DNA from: Herbaspirillum rhizosphaerae_A
GTDB taxonomy: Bacteria; Pseudomonadota; Gammaproteobacteria; Burkholderiales; Burkholderiaceae_D
Length of the DNA stretch: 64,000 bases
Direction of reading: 5' to 3'
Assembly: GCF_046025915.1 (NCBI RefSeq)
Contig: NZ_JAQQFR010000006.1
Span: 124,001 to 188,000 of the forward strand
A program made the translations under genes and the position numbers. Each line of letters begins with the position of its first letter. The first letter of the stretch is position 1. Below the pieces are notes generated by a model. That model was given only the letters and a program-made list of their open reading frames with translations, did no database searches and had not been told where the DNA came from. Positions 34,804 through 43,825 of this stretch are shown here, in pieces.

Positions 34804-35421
34804 TCAACCGTGATAATTAAAGCTGCGGTAGGTTGAAATCAAGCGTTCATACGCCGTCCGCACGCGCTCCAGCGCCTTGGGATCACGCAGGAAGCGCGCA
34901 TCGTGCATCAGCCCGACCATCAGGCAATACAGTTCGAATACCAATTGTTCCGGATCGGTATCCGGACGCAATTGGCCTTCTTCCAAGGCTTGTTCTACCG
35001 TCCGATGCAGCATGCCGCGCCATTGCAGGATGTTTTGCTTGATACGATCGCGCATCGGGTTGTCGACGTCGTCATATTCAAAGGCACCCGCGATATAGAG
35101 GCAACCGACCTCATTGCTCGTGCGCTGCAGCCAGTTGCGAATCATCGCGTTCAGGCGCGGCAGCCCACGTGGCAAGGACATGGCCGGTTTGAAAATTTCT
35201 TCAACGAAACGCCGGTCGAATTCATCCAGTACCGCTTGTTGCAAGGCCTCGCGCGAACCGACTCGCGAGAAGACACCACTCTTGCTGATGTTCAGGCGCT
35301 TGGCGACTTCGCCCAGCGACAAGGCTTCAAGGCCTTCGTTTTGCGCCATATCAAGGGCGGTGTCGACGATGGCTGCCAGGGTGAGTTCGCTTTTGGCGGT
35401 ACGGGGAATGACGGTATCCAT
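34804..35421 (-). CDS. TetR/AcrR family transcriptional regulator
   Basis: 205 residues from ATG 35421. A longer reading to 35442 would start inside the operator, so the shorter one is preferred, although neither start has a clear ribosome site. The HTH contains EALSLGEVAKRLNISKSGVFSRVGSREAL, with a Phe-Ser-Arg recognition pattern rather than the usual Tyr-x-His/Tyr-Phe. The C-terminal domain is TetR_C_6-like (YIAGAFEYDDVDNPMRDRI). Twin operators before its own gene and before the small-peptide gene indicate autoregulation and control of that peptide. Confidence 0.88.
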   Translation of the reverse strand: MDTVIPRTAKSELTLAAIVDTALDMAQNEGLEALSLGEVAKRLNISKSGVFSRVGSREALQQAVLDEFDRRFVEEIFKPAMSLPRGLPRLNAMIRNWLQRTSNEVGCLYIAGAFEYDDVDNPMRDRIKQNILQWRGMLHRTVEQALEEGQLRPDTDPEQLVFELYCLMVGLMHDARFLRDPKALERVRTAYERLISTYRSFNYHG

Positions 35422-35429
35422 GGGACGTA

Positions 35430-35451
35430 ATTTAGCACACATGTGCGAAAT
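35430..35451. promoter_or_regulatory. Predicted TetR operator, copy 2 (autoregulatory)
   Basis: ATTTAGCAC, four bases (ACAT), then GTGCGAAAT, located just upstream of the TetR start codon. The flanking 9-mers are identical to those at 34691-34712. Confidence 0.8.
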
Positions 35452-35549
35452 GTAAAGATGGATCTTCTCAAATATGGAGGGCGCGTAGAACTACGGTAGC
35501 CGTACGTTGCATGCAAGCGTCGATGATGCCGTATGGAAATTTTTGTGAG

Positions 35550-36377
35550 CTACGGCAGCAGTCGCTGCAGCGCTGCCGAGGTTTCCATATCGGCGGGGAA
35601 GAAGCATTCCATCGCCAGTTCGGACAAGGTGATGTCGACCGGCGTACCGAAAATTGTTGTCGTGCTGAAAAATGACAGCAGGCCGTATTCTGTCTTCAGT
35701 TGAAAAGGCACGGCCACGGCGGCGTAGGGCGAGAGCGCCTGTTCATTTGAAGGCACATCGTGGCCGGGCGTCGGATAGGCGTGCAACTCCTTGTTCAGAT
35801 CGATCAGGACGGGATCGGCGCTTAAGGCAATTTGCTGGCGCAGACGATCCAGCATGTGCTGCCGCCATTCTGCAAAGTTGGCAATACGGGGCGCCAGTCC
35901 TTGCGGATGCAACGTCAGGCGCATGACATTGACTGGTGCTTCCAGCAGCGCAGGTTCAACACCCGCCAGCAAAAGAGGAATGATGCGATTGGCAGAAACC
36001 AGATTCCAGTGACGGTCGACCGCCAAAGCAGGAAACGGCTCATGTCCGGTGAGGATCTGGTCGATCGCCTTGCGTGCCGCCAGCAAAGCGGGGTCATGCA
36101 GTGCCCGTTCCGGAAACAGCGGGGCGAAGCCGCCGGCCATCAGCAAGGCATTGCGTTCGCGCAAAGGTATTTCCAATCGCTCTGCGAGGCGCAGCAGCAT
36201 TTCACGACTGGCTTGCGAGCGCCCGGTTTCGAGAAAACTCAGATGGCGCGTCGAAATTTCAGCCTCACAGGCCAGATCGAGCTGGCTCATGCGACGGCGC
36301 AGGCGCCAGTCGCGCAACATGTCGCTGACCGACCGCGCAGGCGAGGAGGAAGGTGAGAGCGTAGGTGTCGTGATCAT
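35550..36377 (-). CDS. XRE-type HTH regulator with MmyB-like ligand domain
   Basis: 275 residues. The N-terminal HTH_3 (about 17-72) has LRDWRLRRRMSQLDLACEAEISTRHLSFLETGRSQASREM in segments, the typical XRE signature. The remaining 185 residues form the MmyB-like (PAS-related) domain, with PFPALAVDRHWNLVSANRIIPLLL. Such proteins bind small ligands, in some cases fatty acids. It is divergent from an NTF2-like gene with a perfect palindrome between them, so it probably regulates that gene. Confidence 0.9.
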   Translation of the reverse strand: MITTPTLSPSSSPARSVSDMLRDWRLRRRMSQLDLACEAEISTRHLSFLETGRSQASREMLLRLAERLEIPLRERNALLMAGGFAPLFPERALHDPALLAARKAIDQILTGHEPFPALAVDRHWNLVSANRIIPLLLAGVEPALLEAPVNVMRLTLHPQGLAPRIANFAEWRQHMLDRLRQQIALSADPVLIDLNKELHAYPTPGHDVPSNEQALSPYAAVAVPFQLKTEYGLLSFFSTTTIFGTPVDITLSELAMECFFPADMETSAALQRLLP

Positions 36378-36411
36378 GCGTCGATCATAGCGTATCGATG
36401 CTGCAGATCAC

Positions 36412-36428
36412 ATTACCTCCGAGGTAAT
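36412..36428. promoter_or_regulatory. Palindromic operator between XRE regulator and NTF2-like gene
   Basis: ATTACCTC-C-GAGGTAAT is a perfect 17-bp palindrome, 34 bp before the XRE start codon and 116 bp before the NTF2-like start. It is a good candidate site for the XRE/MmyB-type protein. Confidence 0.75.
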
Positions 36429-36544
36429 TGTCCGGCATCAGGCCCTGCGCAATGATGTGCCTGACGTTGCGCTTGCCGTACTGCAGGACGTGCCGGACAG
36501 CGGTCACACTTTTCGCTTTCTTCTTAATTTTTATGGAGCTCAGC

Positions 36545-36961
36545 ATGGCAAATTCAATCAGTACAACGCATTCAAGCCACTCAACTTCGGCAACCGCCAC
36601 TGGCGAACAAATGAACAATCTCGTGGATCTATACATTGCGGTCTGGAACGAAACCGACGCTGTACGCCGCGCCGGCCTGATTGCCGAAATCTGGACCGCC
36701 GACGCCAGCTACCGCGATCCATTGATGCAAGGCGATGGCCATGCTGGTATCTCGCAACTGGTAGCGGCAGTGCATGAACGCTTCCCGGCCTTTCGTTTTA
36801 GCCGCATCGGTGAGCCGGATTTCCATGGCGACCATCTGCGTTTTTCCTGGGCGCTGGGTCTCGATGGTGAAGAAGCAATGGTCAAGGGAACCGACTTCGC
36901 GGTGCTGGAGGAGGGACGGCTGCGCAGCGTAACCGGCTTTCTGGATCAGGTGCCGGCCTGA
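36545..36961 (+). CDS. SnoaL/NTF2-like family protein
   Basis: 138 residues from ATG 36545, with GGAG nine bases upstream. The fold is NTF2-like: VDLYIAVWNETDAVRRAGLIAEIWTADASYRDPL, then FRFSRIGEPDFHGDHLRFSWALG. The family includes polyketide cyclases, isomerases and ligand-binding proteins. A missing set of polyketide genes argues against a cyclase. It is divergent from an XRE/MmyB regulator and probably its target. The substrate is not known. Confidence 0.85.
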   Translation: MANSISTTHSSHSTSATATGEQMNNLVDLYIAVWNETDAVRRAGLIAEIWTADASYRDPLMQGDGHAGISQLVAAVHERFPAFRFSRIGEPDFHGDHLRFSWALGLDGEEAMVKGTDFAVLEEGRLRSVTGFLDQVPA

Positions 36962-37031
36962 GTTCAACAGATTCGGGCGGGGCAGCGACGGTGATCGTTA
37001 CAACTGTCGCTGCTCAATCTGATAGATCAGG

Positions 37032-38066
37032 TTATCGCGCGTTCAGGATGCGTTCCACCCGTTCGGCGCTGGCGGGGTGGCTGGACAGATAGGGCGGTAC
37101 GCCGCCTCCACCGGCTTCTTTCTCTCCCAGCTTTTCAAATACATAGGCCAGCTTTTGACGGCTCATGCCATTGGCCTTGAATAGAGCGATGGCATAGTCG
37201 TCGGCTTCACGTTCGACATCGCGCGAATACTTCATGTCCAGCAAGACGGTTGGTATGTTGGCGATCACCGCAGAAACATCGCCGAACAGCACCGTTGCCG
37301 CCGCGCCGATGGCCGAGCTCTGGATCAGCCTGCGCATCAGATGGCGCCGCTGCAGATGGCCCAGTTCGTGCGCCAGCACGCCCATCACAGCATCGTCGTC
37401 GTTGAGCATGGTCACGATCTCGTCGGTCAGCACGATCTGGCCGGAAGGCAAGGCAAAGGCGTTGGGGCCGATGCGGCTCTTGCGGAAGACGATCTCGTAC
37501 GGCGGTATGGGCTCAACCGCATCCATCGAAGCCGTCAGCGTCTTGAAGCGCGCCGTGATTGCTGCCCGTTGCGCGCTGGGCAGCGCCGTCGGAGCCAGGA
37601 TATGTTTATCGAGGAAGTCCAGTGCACCTTCGCCGATACGCTGTTCCACGCTGATCGGTAACGAGCGCGCAATCACACCGGAGGCAGCCGGCAGCAGGTA
37701 GAGGTAACTCACGATCAGCAGCACGATCAGCGCGGCCGCAGCCGCCAACGTCGCGCGCCAGTTCTGCTGCATACGCACCACCAACGAGTCGCGATGGCTG
37801 GTGCTCTCCAGTAAGACGGCGAACGCTGCCTGATCCTGGATTTCCAGATAGGCACCATCTGGATAGGTCACCTTGCGCGCGGCCCGACTGAGCCGTTCGG
37901 ATACCCTCAACTGTGTGATCGGGCACACGCGCTCCATAGGGGCTGTATCGCCAGAGCTCTCATGGCTACTGTAAATACGCGCCATGCCGTCAATCACCTC
38001 CAGCGTGACGGCGTGGCGGCGTGAGGTTTTACCGTCGAAATAAAAAGCGGCGACTGCTGTCGTCAT
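37032..38066 (-). CDS. M48 family metallopeptidase, membrane-anchored
   Basis: 344 residues. The N-terminal cytoplasmic region (about 1-105) precedes one membrane helix (106-126). The zinc site is HELGH at 233-237 with the third ligand in the DVEREADDYA segment (about 280). This is the M48 (HtpX/BepA-like) protease fold, likely facing the periplasm and acting on envelope or misfolded proteins. It overlaps the DUF898 gene by 4 bp (38063-38066), so the two are translationally coupled and probably work together at the inner membrane. Confidence 0.9.
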   Translation of the reverse strand: MTTAVAAFYFDGKTSRRHAVTLEVIDGMARIYSSHESSGDTAPMERVCPITQLRVSERLSRAARKVTYPDGAYLEIQDQAAFAVLLESTSHRDSLVVRMQQNWRATLAAAAALIVLLIVSYLYLLPAASGVIARSLPISVEQRIGEGALDFLDKHILAPTALPSAQRAAITARFKTLTASMDAVEPIPPYEIVFRKSRIGPNAFALPSGQIVLTDEIVTMLNDDDAVMGVLAHELGHLQRRHLMRRLIQSSAIGAAATVLFGDVSAVIANIPTVLLDMKYSRDVEREADDYAIALFKANGMSRQKLAYVFEKLGEKEAGGGGVPPYLSSHPASAERVERILNAR

Positions 38067-39181
38067 AGCGACAAATCAAAATCGAGCAAGTCCGTCATGC
38101 CTTCGCCCATGGCCGAACCGGATGGTTCGTTGTCAGCGATGAAGTCATCCAGGCTGCCTGCAGGATGCAGGCTCATCGATTCCACCCGATAGCGCAGCGC
38201 ACGAATCTGAGCGAAGGGCGTGTACAAGCCCAATGTGCAAACGATGCCGATGATATTGGTAAAGGCGATGAACATCATGCGGCCCCAGCGCATCTCGCTG
38301 CGAAAACCGTGTTCGCCAAGCTTGGTGTGATTCCAGATCAGGTTTTGCATCAGCGTCAGAAACAGCGGATACATCAGGAAAGTCCAGGCGTACAGCGCCA
38401 GAATCACCAGCACGAACGAAAAGACATGTCCGGCGCCGAACGATTGATCGCCCACGAAGGGATAAGCGCTCGCACCGATCGTGAGCAAAATGGCAACGAA
38501 GCCGGCAAGGTAAATGCCGAAGCCGATCAGATAGGTTTTGTAAAATGCGCCCACCGACCCATCGAAAGAAAAATGGCTGGCGCCGAAGCGCGACTCAGTA
38601 TGTTGAAAGCGTTTGATACGCTGGTGTGTAAATGGTGTCAGTAAATACAGCGTGAAGAAAGTCAGCAGCGGCAGCCACAAATACACTTTGTAGGCACCGG
38701 CAGCGTTCCCGCGAAAACCGAAGCGGATACCGCGATAGCTGGTGTTATAGAGCTTGAACTGCAAGCTGCGCCAGATCAGCCAAGGCATCGCCACCATGAA
38801 GGCGATCAGCACCAGCAAGCCAATCAGGGCGTTGAGCTTGAACGCAAACTGATAGCCGAACAGCAGCACGACAGTGATGATGCGACCCTTGAGAATCGCC
38901 ATCGGGTTGCCGTGATATTCAAAGCTGGTGCCTGCGACCGTGGTGTTGTCATAAAAATAACGCAGCCGCCGTACCTTGGCCCAGGCGGAATAAATCCCCA
39001 GCGTGACGACCGACAGCAGCAGGTTGACGATCCAGATGCGGAAGTATTCGGACCCGCGTCCGCTGAAAGAAAATGCCTCCACGGGAGCCTGCGCAGGTGG
39101 TGCAGGTGGTGCAGGTGGTGCGGAAAAATTCGGGCTGGCAGGGAAGTCGGGCTGGCCGGGTTGGTCGAAAGTGTCGCTCAT
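38063..39181 (-). CDS. DUF898 (YjgN) family membrane protein
   Basis: 372 residues. A Pro/Ala-rich N-terminus (PPAPPAPPAQAP, encoded by 9-bp repeats) precedes several membrane helices. The DUF898 signature is repeated in two halves: RIWIVNLLLSVVTLGIYSAWAKVR and the later IGIVCTLGLYTPFAQIRALRYR. The family member YjgN of E. coli has no assigned function. It is coupled to the M48 protease gene; that pair is conserved in many Proteobacteria. Confidence 0.9.
   Translation of the reverse strand: MSDTFDQPGQPDFPASPNFSAPPAPPAPPAQAPVEAFSFSGRGSEYFRIWIVNLLLSVVTLGIYSAWAKVRRLRYFYDNTTVAGTSFEYHGNPMAILKGRIITVVLLFGYQFAFKLNALIGLLVLIAFMVAMPWLIWRSLQFKLYNTSYRGIRFGFRGNAAGAYKVYLWLPLLTFFTLYLLTPFTHQRIKRFQHTESRFGASHFSFDGSVGAFYKTYLIGFGIYLAGFVAILLTIGASAYPFVGDQSFGAGHVFSFVLVILALYAWTFLMYPLFLTLMQNLIWNHTKLGEHGFRSEMRWGRMMFIAFTNIIGIVCTLGLYTPFAQIRALRYRVESMSLHPAGSLDDFIADNEPSGSAMGEGMTDLLDFDLSL
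39093..39119. repeat. Three tandem 9-bp repeats in the DUF898 gene
   Basis: GCAGGTGGT occurs three times in perfect tandem. On the minus strand it encodes repeated Pro-Pro-Ala in the N-terminal linker. Copy number may vary between strains. Confidence 0.85.
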
Positions 39182-39876
39182 GTGTTCCCCATCCGTTTGT
39201 TTTTGAAGTTGATTGATCCCTCAGAGTGCGCCAAAGAATCTCTTGCGGCCTTAAAAAAGTCAAGCGCGTCCGGTTACATTTTTGGGCGCGGCGCGAGTTC
39301 GTCGGTCGCGATCCTTTCTCAAAAAAATGTAACAGCACTTGCATTGCTTCATATCGCCGTATTGACTTCGAATGATCACATCGGGAAGCAGTCGCGAGTA
39401 GTTAAATACGACGAATGGATGCGCTGAATGAATCGCCGGTTGAAGACGTAAAGTGCCGCGCAAATTGGGGTGACGTATGCTCGATCAGTACGGTTGCCTC
39501 TCTACGTTTGCGAGACGTGTTGCGCGATGAAGGCGCAGACATTCGCAGTAATAAACGTCGTCGAAAAATAGCAGACACAGTTAGCTCAGCGCAAAAAATT
39601 CGCAGCGCGAAAATGTGATGCGCGCACACGCGGAAAATATTTGCGATCTCATTTCACTGTTACAAAATTCTCGTGAACTTTCTATTTATTGATGTGCCGA
39701 AACGCTGAGATCATTGCACAGCTCGTGTCCTTCAACATCAGTCGGCATCAGCTTTTCAGCGATCTCGCCCTCCGCGGCGGAGATGTTCATCGCGATTGAA
39801 AAATTGGATGAACGCATCGCCGATTCGTTTTATCAGTGCCACGTCTTGCACCGCACATTTATCTTCAGGAGATACC
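39182..39876. other. Intergenic region, 695 bp, between DUF898 and bactofilin genes
   Basis: No convincing gene was found. It contains an 11-bp perfect inverted repeat, GTTACATTTTT (39273-39283) with AAAAATGTAAC (39323-39333), about 90-150 bp before the DUF898 start codon. An open frame at 39415-39618 has no ribosome site and unusual codon use. The stretch is AT-rich, in contrast with the flanking genes. Confidence 0.5.
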
Positions 39877-40407
39877 ATGCTTCGCTCAGAAACTCTCTTT
39901 GGCAAAAAAGAGACCAATTCGCCAAATTCCCCTTTCAGCGCCAGTAACAATTTGACGCAACCGGGCGTATCCAATGTGTCCAAGACGAACAATATGACCA
40001 ACACACCATCTTCTTCTACCGGCTCCCAATCGAGCTCCGGCTCCGGCGAAATGGGCAGCAAGCTGATCGTCGGTCCCAACATCAAACTGAAGGGCGTGGA
40101 AATCAATGACTGCGACACGCTGGTTGTTGAAGGCCGTGTTGAAGCGACGATGGACTCGCGTGTGATTCAGATCGCAGAGAAGGGTGCTTTTAAGGGCTCG
40201 GCGGAAATCGATCTGGCAGAAATTCGCGGCGATTTCGACGGCGATCTGACCGTGCGTCAAAAGCTGGTTATTTATTCCAGCGGCCGGGTTTCGGGCAAAA
40301 TCCGTTACGGCAAACTGGTCATTGAAGAGGGCGGCCAGCTCAGCGGCGACGTGCAGGTTGGCGGCGCAGCGGAGCAGCGCGAACTTTTGCAAGCTAAAAC
40401 CGCGTAA
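39877..40407 (+). CDS. Bactofilin family protein
   Basis: 176 residues from ATG 39877 (AGGAGAT upstream). A Ser/Asn/Thr-rich disordered N-terminus (about 1-60) leads to the beta-helical bactofilin core: LIVGPNIKLKGVEINDCDTLVVEGRVEATMDSRVIQI in segments, then AEIRGDFDGDLTVRQKLVIYSSGRVSGKI. Bactofilins polymerise without nucleotide and position cell-wall or stalk enzymes. No peptidase partner is adjacent. The beta-helix ends at about residue 165 with a short polar tail. Confidence 0.93.
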   Translation: MLRSETLFGKKETNSPNSPFSASNNLTQPGVSNVSKTNNMTNTPSSSTGSQSSSGSGEMGSKLIVGPNIKLKGVEINDCDTLVVEGRVEATMDSRVIQIAEKGAFKGSAEIDLAEIRGDFDGDLTVRQKLVIYSSGRVSGKIRYGKLVIEEGGQLSGDVQVGGAAEQRELLQAKTA

Positions 40408-40905
40408 TTCAGCCAGGGCCTCAGGGCCTGAACCACGGAGAGCCTCAGTCAGGCGTGGATTAGCACACTGATCGGTGTGCATGTCGCTGTGCCGGTAGCT
40501 GCGTCTGTCTCGCGGAAACGCATCGCCGTTGTTTGTAGCAGCAGCGGTGTTTGTTCTTGTCACCGCAAATGAAGCCTTCCGGGCGGCGTCCGGACGGTTT
40601 TATTGCTGCGCACGGGGCAAGGGCATGTTTGCGCGGCGAAAATCGCTGCCTGCTTCGTGCTGCCTTGACACTCCATTTCAAGGCGTATCCGGGGCGGGAG
40701 CAGCTTTTTTGCGCGTCTCCATTTTCCTCGTTGGGCCTCGTTTTTACCTTTCCGATCCGCCTGTGGGGCAGGCGGGGGCTTTGTGCGCGTGCGCCGGGCA
40801 TGCGACAATAGCGCTTTTTCGTCCTTCGATATGCTTTTTTACTGCACTCGGGAAACATCCCGGTAAGGTACGGAGCAGCGGACGGCTGTGTTTTTAAGAT
40901 TGACT
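40408..40905. other. Intergenic region between bactofilin and purU, 498 bp
   Basis: No gene seen. It holds GC-rich hairpin sequences, for example CCGCCTG/CAGGCGG around 40756-40774, and direct repeats of AGGGCCT just after the bactofilin stop. Open frames across it lack ribosome sites. It probably contains the purU promoter. Confidence 0.4.
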
Positions 40906-41775
40906 ATGACCCACCCGGAATACATTCTTACCATTTCCTGTCTCGACCAGCGCGGCATCGTGCATCGCGTGTCGGGTTTTCTCGCCGATCACGGCTGCAA
41001 CATCATTGATTCGGCGCAGTTCGGCGATGCGCAATCGAAGCTGTTCTTCATGCGCGTGCATTTTTCTTCGGAAGACACCAGCGTCACCGACGAAGCGCTG
41101 CGGGCCGATTTCGCTGTGTTGGGCGGCTTGCTCAACATGGATTGGGAACTGCACGACGCCGCCGCCAAGCCACGCGTTATGCTGATGGTGTCGAAGATCG
41201 GTCACTGTCTCAACGATCTGCTGTTCCGCTACAAGAGCGGCCTGTTGCCGGTCGAGATTCCGGCGATCGTGTCCAATCACACTGATTTCTATCAATTGGC
41301 GGCGAGCTACAACATTCCGTTTCATCACCTGCCACTGGCAGCCGGTGCCTCGGAAGACGCCAAACTGGCGCAAGAAGCGCGCATCCTTGAAATCGTTGAA
41401 GCCAACCAGATCGATCTGGTGGTGTTGGCGCGTTACATGCAGATCTTGTCGCCGTCCATGTGTGCTGCGCTCAAAGGTCGCGCCATCAACATCCACCATT
41501 CCTTCCTGCCGAGCTTCAAGGGTGCCAAGCCTTACTATCAGGCGCATGACCGCGGCGTGAAGCTGATCGGCGCCACGGCCCACTTTGTCACCAGCGATCT
41601 GGACGAAGGCCCGATCATTGAGCAGGGCGTGGAGCGTGTCGATCATTCGATGGGGCCGGATACCTTGACCGCCATCGGTCGTGATATTGAATCCGTGGTG
41701 CTGGCGCGTGCGGTGAAATGGTTTACAGAACACCGCATCCTGCTTAACGGTCACAAAACGGTCATTTTCAACTGA
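40906..41775 (+). CDS. purU: Formyltetrahydrofolate deformylase
   Basis: 289 residues from ATG 40906; an upstream frame to 40888 is less likely. It hydrolyses 10-formyl-THF to formate and THF, balancing one-carbon pools for purine synthesis. The N-terminal ACT domain (about 1-80, ILTISCLDQRGIVHRVSGFL) is regulatory. The C-terminal formyltransferase-like domain has catalytic Asn and His in AIVSNHTDF and INIHHSFLPSFKGAKPY, and Asp in SDLDEGPIIEQ. No special ribosome site was seen, and it is a single gene followed by a terminator. Confidence 0.96.
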   Translation: MTHPEYILTISCLDQRGIVHRVSGFLADHGCNIIDSAQFGDAQSKLFFMRVHFSSEDTSVTDEALRADFAVLGGLLNMDWELHDAAAKPRVMLMVSKIGHCLNDLLFRYKSGLLPVEIPAIVSNHTDFYQLAASYNIPFHHLPLAAGASEDAKLAQEARILEIVEANQIDLVVLARYMQILSPSMCAALKGRAINIHHSFLPSFKGAKPYYQAHDRGVKLIGATAHFVTSDLDEGPIIEQGVERVDHSMGPDTLTAIGRDIESVVLARAVKWFTEHRILLNGHKTVIFN

Positions 41776-41837
41776 TTCAGGCTCCATGATTCAAGCCCTT
41801 TGGTGTAAGCCAGAGGTGGAGATAGAGTGAGTTTTCC

Positions 41838-41874
41838 AACGCCGGCGCAGATCCTTTCTGCCGCCGGCGTTTTT
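41838..41874 (+). terminator. Terminator after purU
   Basis: AACGCCGGC (41838-41846) pairs with GCCGGCGTT (41863-41871), followed by T5. The hairpin lies 63 bp beyond the purU stop. Confidence 0.8.
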
Positions 41875-42150
41875 GCGTCTGCGGCCTGAGTTTTTTGCGG
41901 GTTTGCGCCGGGTTTCGGCCGCGGGTCGGGGCATGCCCTCTATTTTTGGCCAAAAAGCAGGCTCCACGCGGGAATCCGCTGTTTTCACGTATGGCAATAC
42001 GGCAACGATTCGGCCATAATGCCGGTGGAGCAAGAATCTCGCGTTTTATCGATATTTTTGCAAAATAAATTTCGCCTCACGCAGCTCTACGCAGCTTTGC
42101 GCTGCTCGTGCCGTTGCACCGCATCTCTTCTTCAGGAAAGCCCGCTCAGT

Positions 42151-43779
42151 ATGAAAAATTGGACGATCAAACAGCGACTACTCAGCAGTTTTGCGGTCAT
42201 CCTGATCCTGATGGTCATCATGGCGGTAGTGGCTTCCACGCGCCTGGCGAAGATCGATGACGAGGCGACAAGCCTGCGGCAGGACTCCACGCCGGGTTTG
42301 TACTACAGCACCATGATCAACGCCGCCTGGTACGAGAACCTGCTGCTGGGCCAGCAGATTGCTCAGGTTGACGAAAGCGACGCCGCACGTCAGGCCGACA
42401 TCGCCCTGTTGCGCGCCAACAGCGAGCGCCTGAATCATTTGCAGGAAGAGTACGACAAGACCATCTACACCACACGCGACCGTACACTGTTCGACCAGTT
42501 CAAGCAGGCGCGCATGGCCTATCGCCAGATTCAGCAAGATATCCTGAAGATGGATCTGTCCAGTCCGAGTCCTGCCGTCAACAAAATCATTGCCGAGCAA
42601 CTGCGCCCAGCCTGGCGTACGGGTTACGCCCTGACGCAAAAGATGGTGGAGATCAACAAGACCATTTCCGACGATTCCGCCCAGCGCATTACCGACGCTG
42701 TGACGCAAGCCAAGACCAGCATGCTGATCTCCGTGATTGCAGCGGTGGCGGCGGCGGTCGTGTGCGGTTATTTCCTGCTGCGCGCGATTACCGGCCCGAT
42801 GGAACGCCTGATGGGAATCCTCGACGTCATGCGTGCCGGCGATTTTTCGCAGCGCTTGTACTTTGAGCGCCGCGATGAGTTCTCGCATCTGGCCGCAGGA
42901 TTTAACCGCATGACGGATGAGCTGACCGCGCTGGTGGGGCAGGCACAAAAATCTTCGGCTCAGGTCTCGACCTCGGTGACCGAAATCGCGGCCACCTCCA
43001 AGCAACAGCAGGCCACTGCTGCTGAAACTGCGGCGACGACGACAGAGATCGGCGTCACCTCGCGTGAAATTTTCGCCACCTCGCGTGATCTGGTGCGCAC
43101 CATGAACGAAGTCTCGCTGGTCTCAGAACAGGCGGCGACACTGGCAGGCAGCGGTCAAGGCGGTCTGACGCGCATGGAAGAGACGATGCACGACGTCATG
43201 GACGCGGCCGGTTCGGTCAGCGGCAAGCTGGCGATCCTCAACGAGAAAGCCGGCAACATCAATCAGGTTGTCACCACCATCACCAAGGTCGCCGACCAGA
43301 CCAATCTGCTCTCGCTCAACGCCGCCATCGAAGCCGAAAAAGCCGGTGAATACGGCCGTGGCTTCTCAGTCGTCGCGACTGAAATTCGCCGTCTTGCTGA
43401 TCAGACTGCAGTTGCCACTTACGACATCGAACTGATGGTCAAGGAAATCCAGTCGGCAGTCGCCGCCGGCGTCATGGGGATGGACAAGTTCTCCGATCAG
43501 GTGCGTCGCGGCATGTCCGAAGTCCAGCAGGTCGGCACGCAACTGTCGCAGATCATTGCGCAAGTGCAGGCGCTGGCGCCGCGCTTCCAGATGGTCAACG
43601 AAGGCATGCAGGCACAGGCCAACAGCGCCGAGCAAATCAATCAGGCGCTGCTGCAACTGAGCGAAGCCGCTCAGCAGACCGTTGAATCGCTGCAGCAATC
43701 AAGTCAGGCCATCGACGAACTGAATCTGGTATCCAACGGTTTGCGCAACGGCGTTTCCCGTTTCAAGGTATCGGCCTGA
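42151..43779 (+). CDS. wspA: Wsp chemoreceptor-like protein WspA
   Basis: 542 residues from ATG 42151; a longer reading adds a Cys-rich leader. TM1 (about 11-29), a four-helix periplasmic domain (30-188), TM2 (190-213), HAMP (214-268) and a methyl-accepting signalling domain (270-542) are in order. The tip segment VADQTNLLSLNAAIEAEKAGE and the following RRLADQTAVATYDIELMVKEI are WspA-like. Surface contact signals are thought to activate it and, through WspE, WspR. It is the first gene of the seven-gene operon. Confidence 0.93.
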   Translation: MKNWTIKQRLLSSFAVILILMVIMAVVASTRLAKIDDEATSLRQDSTPGLYYSTMINAAWYENLLLGQQIAQVDESDAARQADIALLRANSERLNHLQEEYDKTIYTTRDRTLFDQFKQARMAYRQIQQDILKMDLSSPSPAVNKIIAEQLRPAWRTGYALTQKMVEINKTISDDSAQRITDAVTQAKTSMLISVIAAVAAAVVCGYFLLRAITGPMERLMGILDVMRAGDFSQRLYFERRDEFSHLAAGFNRMTDELTALVGQAQKSSAQVSTSVTEIAATSKQQQATAAETAATTTEIGVTSREIFATSRDLVRTMNEVSLVSEQAATLAGSGQGGLTRMEETMHDVMDAAGSVSGKLAILNEKAGNINQVVTTITKVADQTNLLSLNAAIEAEKAGEYGRGFSVVATEIRRLADQTAVATYDIELMVKEIQSAVAAGVMGMDKFSDQVRRGMSEVQQVGTQLSQIIAQVQALAPRFQMVNEGMQAQANSAEQINQALLQLSEAAQQTVESLQQSSQAIDELNLVSNGLRNGVSRFKVSA

Positions 43780-43825
43780 TGGTAAAGACAGGAATGACTG
43801 CAACACGCACAGCACGAGTCTGAGC

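Noticed and set aside
39415..39618. A 67-codon open frame in the 695-bp gap before bactofilin
   Set aside because: No ribosome site, codon use unlike neighbours, and an equally long frame on the opposite strand; not distinguishable from chance.
40894..41787. Open frame of about 300 codons opposite purU
   Set aside because: Antisense shadow; purU motifs are clear on the plus strand.
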